The notes: generated by a model not told the origin, from the sequence alone. DNA of 64,000 nucleotides from Mytilus californianus (GCF_021869535.1 NW_026262648.1:2992794-3056793); one strand, 5' to 3'; counted from the first letter of the stretch, positions 1-12,844 are shown. Translations and numbers: made by a program.

Positions 1-690
1 TTTAGTCTATCAAATACTTGTCCTAAGTGTTTCATATGTTGTTCAAAATTTTCAGACCATACAATGATGTCGTCAATGTATACCAAACAATATTTCCACG
101 TTAGTCCTCTTAGTATCTGATTCATAGCCATTTGGAATGAAAAACTGGCGTTTTTTATACAAAATGGCATGCGTTTGAATTGATATAAATTATCATGAGT
201 AATAAATGCTGCTTTGGGTCTGGACTCCTTGTCCAGGCCTATCTGCACACAATCCTGCAGAAAGGTCAACGACTGAAAAGAGGGCCGCTTTGGAGGACGC
301 GACAGTGTCTATTATGTCCTCTAACCGGGGTATCGGGTACGTCGAGCTTACCGTTTTATTATTTAGAGACCTAAAATAAATCGCGAACCTGAAGCCAGCA
401 TTATTCTTTTTCCGTACGAGGACCACAGGGCTAGAATATGGGGAATTTGAAGGTTCAATGATGTCATGTTCCAACATTTCAGCCAATTGTCTGTCTATCT
501 CTTGTTTGGCTGCTGGGGTAGTTCTATATGGTCGAGATTGAAATGGAGTTTCATTCATCAGTTCAATCTTATGTTCAAAAACATTCGTCTTACCCAACTC
601 CTTTAAACTAGTTGCAAAAACACTTCGATGTTCAGTTAGAAATTTTTGAAAAATTTCTTTTTGTTCTTTTGTTAGAACCGATTTGGACAA
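1..690 (-). pseudogene. reverse transcriptase N-terminal part (Ty3/gypsy element 1), frameshifted
   Basis: The open stretch 690-193 gives the fingers and early palm of a gypsy RT: a basic 'PYRTTPAAKQEI' block, then 'IIEPSNSPYSSPVVLVRKKN', then 'FSVVDLSAG', which carries the first catalytic aspartate. Near 240-255 the reading shifts. The downstream palm continues in another frame through about 1, including the catalytic YIDD box encoded at 80-69 (minus strand). At least one frameshift therefore separates the first aspartate from the YIDD pair. The normal role is copying element RNA into cDNA within a cytoplasmic particle. This copy is inactive and is cut by the window edge before the thumb and RNase H. 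Confidence 0.88.
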
Positions 691-698
691 GTCAAAAT

Positions 699-1475
699 CT
701 ATGTGAAGTAGTTTATATTCTTCATCAAATTTTCTTTATTGATGTTGATAGACTCGTTAGGTATAGAACTTGTTGCAATTTCATCGCTGTTCTCCGTGAG
801 TTTGAATACAGATGCCTCCTCAACAGTAGAAACAGTAGCAACAACCAAATCCATTTCTAGCGTAATGTCTTTATTTGATACATTAAGTATTTGTATGTAA
901 ACTTGTCCCGGTATATTTTGTATCAAGCATTCTGCAGGAAAAACATTTAAGTCATAAATCTCTTGGGAAGGTTCCAATAAAACCAATTCATTTTCATTAG
1001 TTCTTGATAATTTTACTGGTACATTGTGAACTGAATTTGGATTTAATATTGTTTTCACAGAGACCCTCGCGTACACTGGTGGTTGTTCTGTAAAATTGAT
1101 ATTTATTGAACGATCTTTTAGAAATAAACTCTTCGTTTCGCAATGAATGCAAGCTCGATTTTTGGCCAGAAAATCAGTTCCTAAAATCATACTTTGTCTG
1201 AGTGCAGGAATTACAAAATATGTTTGTGTAAATAAAAATTTGTTTATTAAAAATTCAACAGTGATTTGTCCTGAAACACGATGTTTTGTTCCCCCGGCCC
1301 CCTCTATTTTAGCGATTATGGGTTTTTCAAGTGGTTGTTTTGAAAATTTTGAATTTCGAATCATTGAATGATTTATACATGATATACTAGACCCAGTATC
1401 AATGAGTGCTAAGCTTGCATAATCACCGAATCGGATAGCCAACAAACAAGATTGATTTGGCGCTTGTAGCGTCAT
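699..1475 (-). pseudogene. retropepsin-like aspartic protease segment (Ty3/gypsy element 1)
   Basis: A 258-residue open segment. Residues 26-30 are DTGSS, the aspartic protease active site, preceded by the hydrophobic strand 'SLALI'. Residues 97-103, 'ILGTDFL', match the second conserved hydrophobic-Gly motif of retropepsins. The roughly 130 residues after that are the acidic, low-conservation linker usual between protease and RT. The segment ends at a stop nine bases before the RT open stretch begins. In an active element the protease would cut Gag-Pol into mature parts. The upstream zinc-knuckle segment is close (1560), consistent with a Gag-Pol arrangement. Confidence in the domain is high. 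Whether this segment was ever a separate start is unknown. Confidence 0.85.
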
Positions 1476-1559
1476 ATTTTCATATTTCGTTTCATGCCTA
1501 TCCTAAGTGATGCCTTGGACAGGCACGCAACATCAAAATTGCGATTTCCTTGCGCTCAA

Positions 1560-3332
1560 ACATGCCTTTGAAAAATGGCTACGTTTTCCACATTGGTGAC
1601 ATTGAACCTCTTTTGATGGGTAATAATTTCTTGAACGACAATTTCCTAGACAGTAAAAACATTTTCGATTTTGGTTATTAGTCCCATTGTAATTACCTCT
1701 TGGAATATTATTTCCAAAATTTCTCCTATCCTGATTTGGATTCCTTCTGTCCTGATATTGATCCCTATTGCCCTGATATCGACCTCTGTTACAGAAATTT
1801 GATTAAATTGTCTAGGTACAAAATTTGTACCCCACCTCTGATTTGATCCGTTTAGCCAATTTTGATTATAAAAAGGTCGATTAGGATACGAGTCCCGTTG
1901 AGGTTGTCTGTCCCTATAAATTACCGGTTGTTGTTGGTTATTTGCTGGCGAATATGGGGAAGTGGCTATTACCAGTGAGTTAATATCCTCATCTGTTTTA
2001 CATTCTTGTATCGCATTGACTGACTTAATTTCATCTTTTAGTGATTTTATCTCTGATAATACATTATCATATGAGGTTTTCATCTCATTCGTGTTAGAAG
2101 AAGTTGCATTCTCTGCTAATTGAGCTGCATGCCTTAGTTCTTCAATATTTTTAGGTTCTTTAGTAATTACTAATGCTTTTATACCAGAGTTTAACCCATT
2201 CATTGCTACTGCCAGAAATACTGCCTCCGGAATATTATTGTTAGTTTCTATTTTTGATAATCGACTTAAATAATCTGATGAACTTTCATCTTTCTTTTGA
2301 GCACATTGTAGTACTGACAAGTCCATTGTGTTGGAAGCTTTTTTAAATCGCTTTTTGAAAGAATCAATTAAAGGCCGTGTAATTCATTTTGACTTTTTCA
2401 GATAGTGTATCATACCAAATCTTTGCATGCTTTTCTAAATGAAAAGGGAAAGAACAAGCTTTCTTTTGATCCGATAGTTCATAAAATTAACACCACTGTT
2501 GAAGAACTGACAGCCAATTTATTGCAGCTTGACCTGACGCTACGCCATCAAATTCTTCCAATTTATGTGCCGAAGCCATATTTATAGTATTAGGATAAGA
2601 GTGATATGAATATTGACTTTTTAAATTTGATGGAACTGATTTATTGTCTAATTGATTAGTTTTATTTATTCTAACATTATCCTTATTTTTATCACTATTT
2701 TTATCAATATTAAATGTGTCACTAGGTAATTGACTTACTCTTTCTGCACTTTTCCGTCTATTTACTGCACTTTTTTGCTCTCTCACTTCAAAGGTTGGAT
2801 ACTGCGCATATTTCTGAAATTTTACATTAGAAGAATTGTCATTAAATTGTTCTGGCAAGAAATCATTGGTATCACTTAATCTACGTTGATACGATTGTAT
2901 TGGATGTTTCGGTTCTGGTAAAATTATATTCTCTGTCGAAATATCTAGTTTTAAATTTTTCTCTGATATTGATTCTTCATCATCTGATTTAAATATTGGA
3001 GGAGCTGAAGGTTTTGATTGTTCAAATTTGTTACGTTTAATTTGATCCTCCGGAGTTTGTTGAGTCACTTGAAATTTGAAAAAATCGGATTCTTTTGGAG
3101 TGGATGTTTGTCCCCCTATTTTTCTACTGTCAGTCTCAATATCTGTATTGAAATCAATTTCCTTAATAGTCTCTCCAAATCGAAGATTTTCTTCATCTGT
3201 TCTTAGTGCACTTGGTAGAAATTTTGTTAAATAAGCAGGACAGATAATAGCGGTTGCTTCTTTGTCTTTATTAGCCCTAGTAAAATATCTATGTGGTAAC
3301 TTAAGTTTATCAGCAGTTGTTACTTTCCTCAT
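1560..3332 (-). pseudogene. gag relic with zinc knuckle (Ty3/gypsy element 1)
   Basis: Three open pieces in different frames. 3332-2487 is a hydrophilic N-terminal region ending in 'EEFDGVASGQAAINWL', typical of the start of a retrotransposon capsid domain. The capsid core continues out of frame across 2487-2327 (a W-Y pair follows the usual hydrophobic helix) and then in 2326-1646. Near 1790 the frame shifts again. The shifted frame is rich in Arg, Asn and Gly and runs into a perfect CX2CX4HX4C zinc knuckle at 1601-1560, the RNA-binding nucleocapsid motif. I count at least three frameshifts (about 2490, 2340 and 1790). The Met at 3332 is the likely start because it lies just inside the putative LTR. 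Confidence 0.82.
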
Positions 3333-3356
3333 GGTCGTATTTTTGCGTCCACCATA

Positions 3357-3630
3357 TTGTTGTGACGGGACTTAGTGTCCTTCGTCTCAACAACTCTCCA
3401 GACTGACAATTGACAAATACCACTAATGATGAGGCATACCTTTGGAATATTCTGGGGAAGCTCGATAAAGCTAGGTTGGGATCTGCCTTACGACCTTTTT
3501 AAATGAATAAATAAAAAGAACTCAGTTCTGCTGGTAGGAAAATGATGCTGCCGGGAACTTTATTATTTTTCTTTTATAGATCCCGTTGAATACCTGACAT
3601 CATTTTCCCACCGTTCTAACTGAGCCTCTC
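3357..3630 (-). promoter_or_regulatory. putative 5' LTR / promoter of element 1
   Basis: This non-coding stretch lies directly upstream (minus strand) of the gag start. It begins on the plus strand with TGTTGTGACG and contains, on the minus strand, TATAAAAG at 3578-3571 followed by AATAAAG, a plausible promoter/poly(A) arrangement for an LTR. The partner LTR is outside the window, so neither the outer boundary nor LTR identity can be proven. Just inside, the minus strand reads TGGTGGACGC near 3352, a possible primer binding site starting with TGG, but I cannot name the tRNA. Confidence 0.4.
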
Positions 3631-4420
3631 TGCAAATAATGTAATGTGTTGTCAAAATATGTGTTGCTTCAGAATATGCAAAATGCACTTGTTTGTTTTT
3701 GAAAAGCATCAGGATTATTATTTCTAAAACTAAATAGAATTATATTTTTGGCAGAAGTTTAATTTCTGATTTTTATAATAAAAGATAATTAAATTTTAAC
3801 AAATTTTAATTAATATATTCTATATATCAATCTTTGTATTTCAGCATTCTGATTGGTAAATAATAACATTCTTGTGTGCTTTAATGTCTTACTGAATATT
3901 CATGATGTTGAAGTTTATTTAAAATTCTATGAATATGGTTAAAACCTTGGATGTAATAGCAATTCGTCATACCTCTGTCCGGCAATATAATAACCTTTTT
4001 TACGCGTGCCAAATAACTTGTTTAATGAGGTTCTTGACTTTGGACTATTATTGATTATCTTGCATCCCAGATAAAGTTAGTTATTCTTAAGAATCTTGAT
4101 CTATTTTACTTATGTATTTTCTTCTTACATCAACGAATTATTTGAAACTTATATTCAATTTTACTTTTCACTATCTTAATAAACTAGAAATATATAATGT
4201 AAAATATATAAATAATAATGGTCATGAGGTTTGACCAGGTCATTGGATGACAAGTGTCATGTCATGGGGGCATGCAGGGGGTTTCCGAGTAGAAGGCTGG
4301 GGTTGTACAGTAGTGGACATGTGAACTGCTCGGATGGATGGTACGCAGCCCCAAAAAAGTAAAGTGGAAACAGTGTTGTAGACCTAGAAATATAAAGGTC
4401 GTCTAACTATTTGAGTTAGG
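3631..4420. other. non-coding, AT-rich, nothing recognised
   Basis: No open frame with coding character, no repeat seen elsewhere in the window and no terminal repeats. Flanking or intergenic DNA between the element 1 LTR and a SINE head. Confidence 0.5.
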
Positions 4421-4423
4421 GAA

Positions 4424-4497
4424 GATCTTCTTTGGCTCAATTGGTCAGAGCGCTGCCTTAAGATCCCGAAATTGAGGGTTCGAAACACGCTGGTACC
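4424..4497 (+). repeat. tRNA-like sequence (SINE head or tRNA pseudogene)
   Basis: Shows an A-box-like TGGCTCAATTGGTCAGAGCG and a B-box-like GGTTCGAAACA spaced as in a tRNA gene (RNA polymerase III internal promoter). The T-stem does not pair (GAGGG against CACGC) and there is no convincing acceptor stem. It is therefore more likely a decayed tRNA-derived SINE head than a working tRNA. It lies about 100 bases upstream of a LINE 3' fragment on the same strand. Confidence 0.5.
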
Positions 4498-4599
4498 ATC
4501 CATAGATTTTCACAACAGTTTTTTGTTCATTTATTATCCCTAGGTATCCATCTCTACCCGCATTTAAGGATGTTCGCTATTCTTGTTTTTGATTTTTGT

Positions 4600-4965
4600 C
4601 AAAAACCGACTAGAGATGGTCCAGAGACGAACAGCACGATATGTGATAAATAATCACCATGATCACTCAAGTCATAAATGCTCAGTCACTTAGAATGGAG
4701 ATCTTTGGAACAAAGTCGAAAAGATGCAAGACTCACCATGCTCTTCAAATTATAAATGAGAAAGTTGCAGTGACAAGGGAAGGGAACGACTGTCAAGAAA
4801 CATTCATGACAGAAGCTTCCAAATTCCAGCATCATCAAGTGATTACAGGAAATTATATTCTTCCCACGAACCATCAGAGATTGGAACACTCTCCCTCTTA
4901 GGATTGTATCAGCACCGTCAGTCGAGGCTTTCAATGCCTCGGTGACAAAGCTAAACTAAATTCAA
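4600..4965 (+). mobile_element. LINE 3'-end fragment (non-LTR retrotransposon ORF2 C-terminus)
   Basis: Broken frames on the plus strand give the pattern found at the C-terminus of many animal LINE ORF2 proteins: 'MVQRRTARYV' near 4617-4645, a Leu-rich middle, then 'FFPRTIRDWNTLP' near 4858-4895 and a final 'SAPSVEAFNASV' near 4913-4945. The middle piece 4659-4901 is open in one frame but the end lies in another, so at least one frameshift is present. Only the last ~110 residues remain, a typical 5'-truncated LINE insertion. The clade (CR1, Jockey or RTE type) cannot be decided from this much. Confidence 0.65.
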
Positions 4966-6055
4966 ACATTATGGGGGAGTGGGAGGGGTCCGTACGCGCA
5001 CTGAAGTCATGGCAAAGTATTCAGTGTGTTGATTGTGGCCATAAATATCCGGTAGAAGTACTGTGAGAAGTAGAAGTCAGATTTGTGGAATCCTCTAATG
5101 TTATCCATGTAGTGCCAATAAAAATTTCGCCTGCTAACCCCTACTTTTCTTTTCATGATTTTGTTACTAGTACATATTATTTAAAAAGCCATGTTTAAAA
5201 TCTTATAAAATCTTTATTATTTTTTCGTAGTTTTTGGAGAAAAGGGTGCCAATCAATTTTAAAGGAACAAAAAGTCCAGAGAGAATCCTTTCCAGCCAAA
5301 TTTTTAATTATTGATCATATCTCAAATACAAGGACAAGGACCTTTTATATTTTTCTGCATTTTTAGTTTCTTTATTTATATACTATCAATGTGTAACAGT
5401 CTTTTAAAAACTTTGTTTATTTTGAAACAGAGGAGCAAACATCCTTAAGAACATAGGTAGATGCAAATATTAAGTCACATAAATGGGAGAAACTGAAGTT
5501 GGAAGTCACAATTCATGATTTTACTATTGCTAGGTCGGCTTATTTGTATCATGTTCGATTTTATATGCAATTATATCCTGCATTTTGTGGGGCAGAATAT
5601 GCTATTTTTGTCCTTTCCATATCTGCCATGGTATTATCTCCAGATTCTGTTCAGGTGTACTGTGCTTTTAAAAATGATTGCTTACTGTACTTCTTCATAG
5701 TATCACATAATTACCTTTTTTCATGTCATTTATATAGTATATGTATGCTTCACGTCATGCTTTGCTTTGGTTATGTAGTTCTTGTGTTATTTGTATGCTT
5801 GCTTTGTTTTAAACGTGCATCGAAGATGTTTTAAATGTTTTGTTTGTAACAAGACGATATAATTTTAAAGCTCAATAGAACTTAGGTTTTCTGTATACCT
5901 TTATTCGTCTATAAATAAAGTTTTTGAACTTTGATATTCGATTATATAGATCTGTCAGAGAGCTTTAGCCAGCGAATCTGTTAAAAAAGTTCTTAATTAT
6001 TTCAGTGATTTGTAAAATCCTAAATCAAAATCATTGTACAAATTCGCTTTAATAT
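4966..6055. other. non-coding, nothing recognised
   Basis: AT-rich. A hydrophobic open stretch at 5499-5834 has no recognisable domain, is Cys/Phe/Leu-rich as expected from T-rich DNA, and is not called as a gene. Confidence 0.5.
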
Positions 6056-6293
6056 TTAAGGAATGACTGTAACATTTTTCTTTCTATCCGAAATAACCTC
6101 AAAAATGTGGTGCCCACTTTAAAATAACCCGTATAACCTCAAAAATGTGGTGCACTTTACAAAATAACCCGTATAACCTCAAAAATGTGGTGCACACTTT
6201 AAAATAACCCTTAATCGTAGCGGGCTATTTTAAAGTGTGCACCACATTTTTGAGGTTATTTCGAAAAGACAGAAAAAATATTACAGTCATTCC
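6056..6293. mobile_element. fold-back MITE with internal 40-bp tandem repeats
   Basis: Inverted ends begin GGAATGACTGTAA at about 6060 and its reverse complement ends near 6293. Inside the left end, a 40-bp unit containing AACCTCAAAAATGTGGTGC starts at 6095, 6135 and 6175. One inverted copy (GCACCACATTTTTGAGGTT) lies at 6239-6257 next to the right end. There is no coding capacity. The target duplication is not resolved (flanks are TTAA/TAATTTA-rich). A non-autonomous DNA transposon is the simplest reading. Confidence 0.7.
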
Positions 6294-9200
6294 TCATAAT
6301 TTAATTCTAAATTCCGTTTTAAAGGAGTAAATCATGGAAAAACGTCGACGACGTCACGGTCACATGACAAAATTATCTCTATGAACTGATAGACAAAAAC
6401 TGTAAGCCAATCAGAAGACGTGTTACATGCAAAATTAAATTATATATGGATATGAAAATATTATGCATTTTCGCATGCCTGTTAGATATTGACATTTTTT
6501 CATGCATTTTGCATTATTTGGCAATTTAAAACTTTTAAAAATTAAAATTAGTTCTATTATATATTTTTTTAAATTCTCACAAGCACTGAACTCGACAATT
6601 ACTGTTATTTCATGTCATGTTTTGATAGAAGGGGCTGTTAAAATTTGTCCAGTTGTTATTGCAAAGACACCGTTTTGGTGTTACATCTTGTTTAAAAAGT
6701 CACCTTTTACTTGGACTACAACACCATTATATGAAATCTGACCATCACACAGTCAGCTCTCTCAATGTTGATTTTGATAAAAAAAAAAATAATCAACGTT
6801 CCAAAAAACACGGGTTTCCGCAAAATTATCTACCACTATTTCCCGTCTTCTGAATCTTTGCATCACACCAAAAATATATGGTAAAATTTTAAAGTAATTC
6901 CAATCGTAAGGGCTGACTGGGATATAAAACAAAATTGCACCATTTCTGAATGAAGACGTTAAGTGTGATGCCTAATGTGGGGAGAGTGTCAAGTGCCTAA
7001 ATTAAGAAAATGCTTTTAACATATGTAGGTCTATTTTTTTTTTAACTCGCAACGTATAATTTAATGTTCAATGGAAGCAATAATATCAGTTGGGTGTTCT
7101 TCTATTATAATGGGTACTGACATACAGTAAAGTCGTACCTAAAATCGGTAGCTTAAGTCAACCAAGGATAATCATGTTTTTTTTCCTAAGACAAAGATAT
7201 CAAAACCCGCCCAAAGTAATATTTATCAACTGTATGTCTGATAAGCTCAGTTAGTTTAACATTATACTGTTTGTCGGGGGAGGGGCATGTTATATGGAAA
7301 TGATACTTCGAGGTAGATCGTGTCATTGGTTGCATCAACATATTATCATCATATTATAAGTTCTATATCCTGTTACCGATAGCAGTATTGTATTTTGTGT
7401 GTGATAAACATTGTAATATTTTATTGTCATGGAGTTCAAATAATCAAATATTTCACATTGTCTAAAACATATACGTATTTATACTGTTTGAAGACGTTTC
7501 AGTCAAATATTGTCTATCCTGTCTATCCTGTTACTGTAACTATTATAATAGCAGGTGTATAGTAACAGGATAGACAAATTTCTTTATTTATGAATGCTGT
7601 TGTGAAACAACTATACTCCCTTGTATATGCAGTGATAATGTTTTTCTCCTGTCGTGTAGGTTTCCAACACGTAATTGCAATTTTTACAATAATATTGGTG
7701 TTATTAATACATTTGTTGGTAACAGTGAAGGCAGGATAAAAGGTTACGCACTTATTTTTTTAATAATTGTTACGAAATTTCTTTTTTCTACACTAAATTA
7801 TGCAAGAAACGTGCTGTGTTCGATTTTTAGAATGCTTTGTGCTTTTGAAATCATCACTGGATAGTTCTATATTCATAGGGAGAAACAATTTAACGGTTGA
7901 TCTAGTATCGGTAACAAGATAGACATGCCATTTCATTTACACCGATTGAATTTAGTTTGTTGAAAAATATTACATAAAATAATAAAGAAACTGATTTTTT
8001 TTCGTTAGAGCTATCATAAACATTCTAAAATAGTTCATTGTGCATTTTTCATTTTAAATCAGAAAACAGGAAAACAATCTTTTTGAAATTTGTTACCCTG
8101 ACAGTGTAGTACGCACATAAATTACGCTAAAATCTGACTTAAATATATTTTAGTCTTATTAAAATAGGTCTAAATCGTGTTTATTATAATTGATATTTTG
8201 GCTCATAAATCCTACAAACTTTTATTTAAACACTTACAACTGCATTTGCCATTACAAATAAAATTTATAGCATAGGTGTACTGGAAATTCGACATATTTT
8301 TTGTAATGACTCATATAATGCCTTATATAAAAACATCATAGTTTACACGAAAATGACTTAACTTTCTAATACTTATACACCACTAGTATTTTGCTTAGAA
8401 TCCCATAAATCGTTGTTTTAATTTAGACTAATAAACTAAAAAGGTTCTACGTTGATGTTACACTTTGGTTGAACACACTGGATATGTATTACTATCTTAA
8501 AACCAACGTATTCTTGCTCAGCTGAACTAACTTTGTAAAGTCGTCACTGTTTTGTGACCGTCGACCTCATGTCGTGCAATTTTCTGATGTATATATCTGA
8601 CCAAGGAGGATATATGAGATAACCTCCTTGATCTGACAAAGAAATCATAAGTTTTAACATTTGCGAGAATGTGTATATTCCCTAGCATCTTAAAATGATT
8701 ATTACCAAACATGGGGTAAGGATGTTATTAGGTCGTCAACAGTTTTCTCTGTTGATAAATCCAATTAAGTAATGGCTCGGTAGTTGGAAAAATATTCATA
8801 AAGTTTACAATTACATTCTGATAGGAAAATATCTGGGAATAATGTGCTTTAAGATGTTATCGGATATACAGCACATTCAAATAGACACCGATAATGTGCG
8901 CTTTCAAACGAGAAAACTAACAGCCTGCTTTATTTACAAAACAATAAACAATGAACAAATATGGTATACAGCAACAAACTTAATTTAATATTTCCATCCC
9001 ACTTGTTTTACATTGCATTAGGGAGCATATCTTTTGTTTTATTTTTAAGCAATTTCTTCTATAGAATTCAATTTTTCTAAGAAGACTAAAATTGCCTCGC
9101 TTATTCATGCCTTGAGGGATCTCATGATGACCATCCTATTTTCCGAGTTATACGAGAATGTGGCCCTTCTTCGGATAATGACCAATCATTATTTGGAACA

Positions 9201-9499
9201 TCAACAGTCTGTAAGAGGAGCGAACATGCGTCCCTTAAAATAAAGTCTAAATGAGCAATTCAATAAAAATAGTCATTAGCAGATATAAAAGGGATAACAA
9301 AAACAAAAAGTCGAAGAAAGACCCATATAATATCTCGACCAAGACAGAATCGATTTGAGTTCGTTGAAATGGGGGTGCAGTTTGATTTAAACTGACACCT
9401 ATCACAAGGTAAGTATTAAAGTAAATTTTATTTAGAGCTGGCACATACATAAGAGTGGATGGGGATTTACAGAATAAAGAATAATGGGCAAAACATAGA
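6294..9499. other. gene-free; recurrent TGTCTATCCTGTTAC motif at 7.36-7.92 kb
   Basis: No coding region. Between 7364 and 7923 the motif TATCCTGTTAC and relatives recur in both orientations (7364, 7515, inverted at 7560-7577, diverged inverted copy at 7907-7923). The 7511-7577 pair forms a hairpin with 16-bp arms. A short 8-bp stem CAAGGAGG/CCTCCTTG lies at 8602-8630. The rest is AT-rich DNA with nothing recognised. Confidence 0.5.
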
Positions 9500-9660
9500 G
9501 AAAAATGGACCAAAAAATAAAGAATAGAGAATAATAAGGTGCTAAAATATAAAGAATAGAGAATAATGAGGTGCTAAAATATAAAGAATAGAGAATAATA
9601 GGCTAAATTATAAAGAATAGAGAAAATGGCCTACAAAATAAAAGTATAAAGAAATGAAAG
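9500..9660. repeat. minisatellite, about 32-bp unit, about 4 copies
   Basis: The core GAATAGAGAATAAT recurs with starts at 9522, 9554, 9586 and 9615 (spacings 32, 32 and 29). Copies degrade at both ends. Non-coding. Confidence 0.85.
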
Positions 9661-12600
9661 ACCAGACCCTCATATAAAACTGTAAACAACATAAAGAATA
9701 CAAAAGAGCAATACAGATTGTTTATGTGCCGAGATAAAGGTTATAGATTCCACGGTACTGGCAATCACCAAGTACAATGATAACAAAATGACATACAAAA
9801 CCTACATCCTGTAAAGGTTACTCAAATTATGTAAATCCAAAAAACAAATAAATACTGGACGACAGAAACATTCGGTGCGATACTTTTGACTAATGGTTTC
9901 ATATCATCTGCCTAAAAATTCACAGCAGAACTTGTAGATACCTTGTGGATGATAGAAACATCTCTGTAAGATGGGACTGTATGATATGTGACAACCCTAA
10001 GTATAATTCATTATGCCTTGGTTCGACAGCTATTCAAACTAATAATAGGTCTAGTTCACTTCTAGAGAAGGTATACATGTCAGTACATCATCCCGACTAG
10101 AAATGTAAAACCAAAACACACATCAATCCATAAGAAATAAACAACACCGAGTCAATTAAAGAGCTGAAGAGCTCTGAGGGAAAAGACGGCCAATTAATGT
10201 ATCTAAATTTTTTTTGTATCTTCTGATAGTCTTCATGCATAAAAGGAATAAGCAAAAACATGTAGAAAAATTGATAATATTGAAATTAATTGTTGGTTAA
10301 TGTAATTTCATTTCCTTAGTCAAGAATTCATCATAGTCAATTTGGACCAATAAAAGAGATTGGCACCTTCTAATTCAAAACATTTCATTAAAGTTGAAAG
10401 TTAATTATCTAAAATTCTATTGAATTCTATCATTAAATAACTACAACGATACATTTTTATTTTTTTTTATTGTATACCACTGAATTGCTAGCTAGGGCCA
10501 TTCTCCATTTTTTGTGACAGTGCTCTAAGATTTTTTAATTTTTTATCAATAAAGTGAGGTCTGAAAAGTCTTTTCAGTTTTAAATTTCCATTTAAATATG
10601 TTTAAACTACAAAAAGCCATTCGAAAATTTTATATTTTTTTTTTACCATTACAATGATTATGTTGGTACACAAAATTTTGTTTTAATGGAAGACTACTTA
10701 TCATATAATAAATAGCACATTTTAAGTGTTCAGATACATTAACTTTTCTTTAGGTGGATAATTTCTCATCAATTTGAGGTGCTCTTGTATTCGAGGAGAG
10801 ATTCTCAATGCAGTTACAGAAAAGAATGAAAACTGACTTTTCTCTCCCAAATCCCATGTATCCCCTTTGTTTACCGCGAAAGTTGACCTACAAATCAAAG
10901 CATTGCATGTGTGAATCATCTACAGCAAACATAATTATGTTTTAAATAACCAAATACCGATTTCTAAATCGTACACGATTTGTGTGAATGATTTTAATAA
11001 TGAGTAAAGGATATCCCTGATTCTACCTAGTGTGGAATTCCAACCATAACGTCACTAGGTTGGATATATTGAGAATATTTCGTAATACTGATTTTTCCGG
11101 ATGGTAAAAGAAACGCAAATAATGTAAAGGAGAGCTCAAGATACGATAATTTACCGACAAACAGAAGGCAAAAGTGTTTAAAGACAATCTGTTCATTTGT
11201 GTGTCTCCTTCTCATCAATTCAGTATGAAATTTTGAGGTGTTTTCCCCCCAACTATAAAAACAAAATGAGTGACGTGAGAGGCTTAGAAGTCTGGCCAGC
11301 CACATAGGGAATTGACGACTTGAAGCCGTCTTTCCCAAAAACAGAAGAAGGCAGTACAAAGCCAGATAATTAAGGCAGATATTTGGTTCATATCATCAAT
11401 CACAAACAGCCCAATATTCCCCCGCTATTATAACATCTACCACAAAGACAGAACTGAAAATAAAACTGGAGGTTGAGTCCTTAATACCACTAACTACAAG
11501 CTCCTACGCTGAAGTACATGAACTGGACACAAACAGTAAAATAATATGGACACAAATCCAACAATAAGACATAATTAACATATCTCTACATTTGCTCATA
11601 TAATAATATAACTAAGAGAGCCTCTCCGAATTTCAAATAACTGTTAATAGAGCTTCACTAAATAATGTAAAATGCAGATCGAGGGTGACTTCAACCTACC
11701 GGGAAGGAGTTGGTCAAACAAAACCATGATTATTCTTATTTCTATTAAGGACAAAAACCCGTGGATAACCCAGTATGTTAGACAGAGCATGTAAAAAGAA
11801 ACAAAAATCAAACCATTCTACTGATATCAAAAGATTTAGCAAATAAAGGAACCCGACCATTAAAAGCAAATCAAGGCAAACTTATAAGAAATAAACAGGG
11901 GACATAGTTACCCCAGAAGATCATGCATGATGACACCCGTTCATCAACAAATATTCTGGACCTACATCAAACAATAAAAGTGATAGAAACGAAACAGGGT
12001 CACTTCCAAAAAAAAAATCGAAATTAGAAACTGACCAAATAAATAAAGCAAATATACTAAACCATCAATTCCAGTCCTTTTTCTCCGCTGCATGTCCGAT
12101 CAGTAAAAGAGAATTAAACAGAAAAAAAACATCCTGTACTTTTGGCTATATAGTGGCGGCCCTTTTGGTGGAGGAATCAGAGTGCCCGAAGAGAACCATC
12201 AACTTTATAGTTTTATTCTGTTTCGGGTAAGTTTATATTTTTTTAATTTTCATTTCTTAGAAGGCCAGACTATTCATTTTCAAAATCCTCATGCTTATCA
12301 CATGCTAAATATTAAGTGTAATAACGATAAGAGAGTTAAGAGATTTTAATTTGTTCAATTTATTCACAGCTTTTCTTGTACTTATTGGACATATATGAGC
12401 TCTAAAAATTTCCTAGACACAATCATGTAGCACATATGTTGACCTCTAGATGTCTTTTATTTGTGCCTGTGCATGTGTATACATTTTATCATTCCACTGA
12501 TTGAAATAAAAGTGAGAATTGAATAGTCAAACACTAGTTTTACCATCCCATGTAATTATTTTGTTGGCCTTCGGAAAATTGGTATCAATAGTAATCTCAA

Positions 12601-12844
12601 CTTAAACTCGTGGATATTTAGAGCATTATTGACATTGTTGAAGACTGCATATCAACTTTCTAGATATCTTTTGGTTGTTTGTCGTTGGGTTGCTGTCTCA
12701 ATGTTGTTTACTCCTCATCTCTATTTATTCGGTTAACATCATTCACATATTGTCTACGTTTTGAGTTGTTTATAGCTGCAAATGCAGTTACTGAAGACAT
12801 TTGTCAATTGTTGAGCATCGTATTTTGACCTCTACATATTTTGT
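9661..12844. other. non-coding, no gene recognised
   Basis: Many short open stretches but none with a recognisable domain. Those at 10722-10919 and 11027-11359 are not supported as genes. The prose-like A/C-rich tracts at 9.7-12.1 kb resemble dispersed bivalve repeats, but I find no second copy in the window to prove it. Confidence 0.45.

Larger units (their letters stand above)
1..3630 (-). mobile_element. Ty3/gypsy LTR retrotransposon relic (element 1), 5' part, 3' part outside window
   Basis: Read on the minus strand, the order is putative 5' LTR (about 3630-3357), gag (3332-1560), retropepsin (1475-699) and the start of reverse transcriptase (690 to the window edge). Protease directly before RT is the usual Ty3/gypsy arrangement. 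All parts have frameshifts or stops, so this copy cannot make a working polyprotein. RNase H, integrase and the 3' LTR would lie to the left of base 1. Family assignment rests on the DTGSS protease, the gypsy-type RT motifs and YIDD. I could not assign a clade. Confidence 0.9.

Noticed and set aside
4659-4934. Overlapping 80-residue ORFs on both strands as independent genes
   Set aside because: The plus-strand reading matches a LINE C-terminus with frameshifts; the minus-strand frame is its shadow.
5499-5834. 111-residue membrane-protein-like ORF
   Set aside because: Hydrophobicity follows from T-rich DNA; an overlapping frame is also open; no family resemblance.
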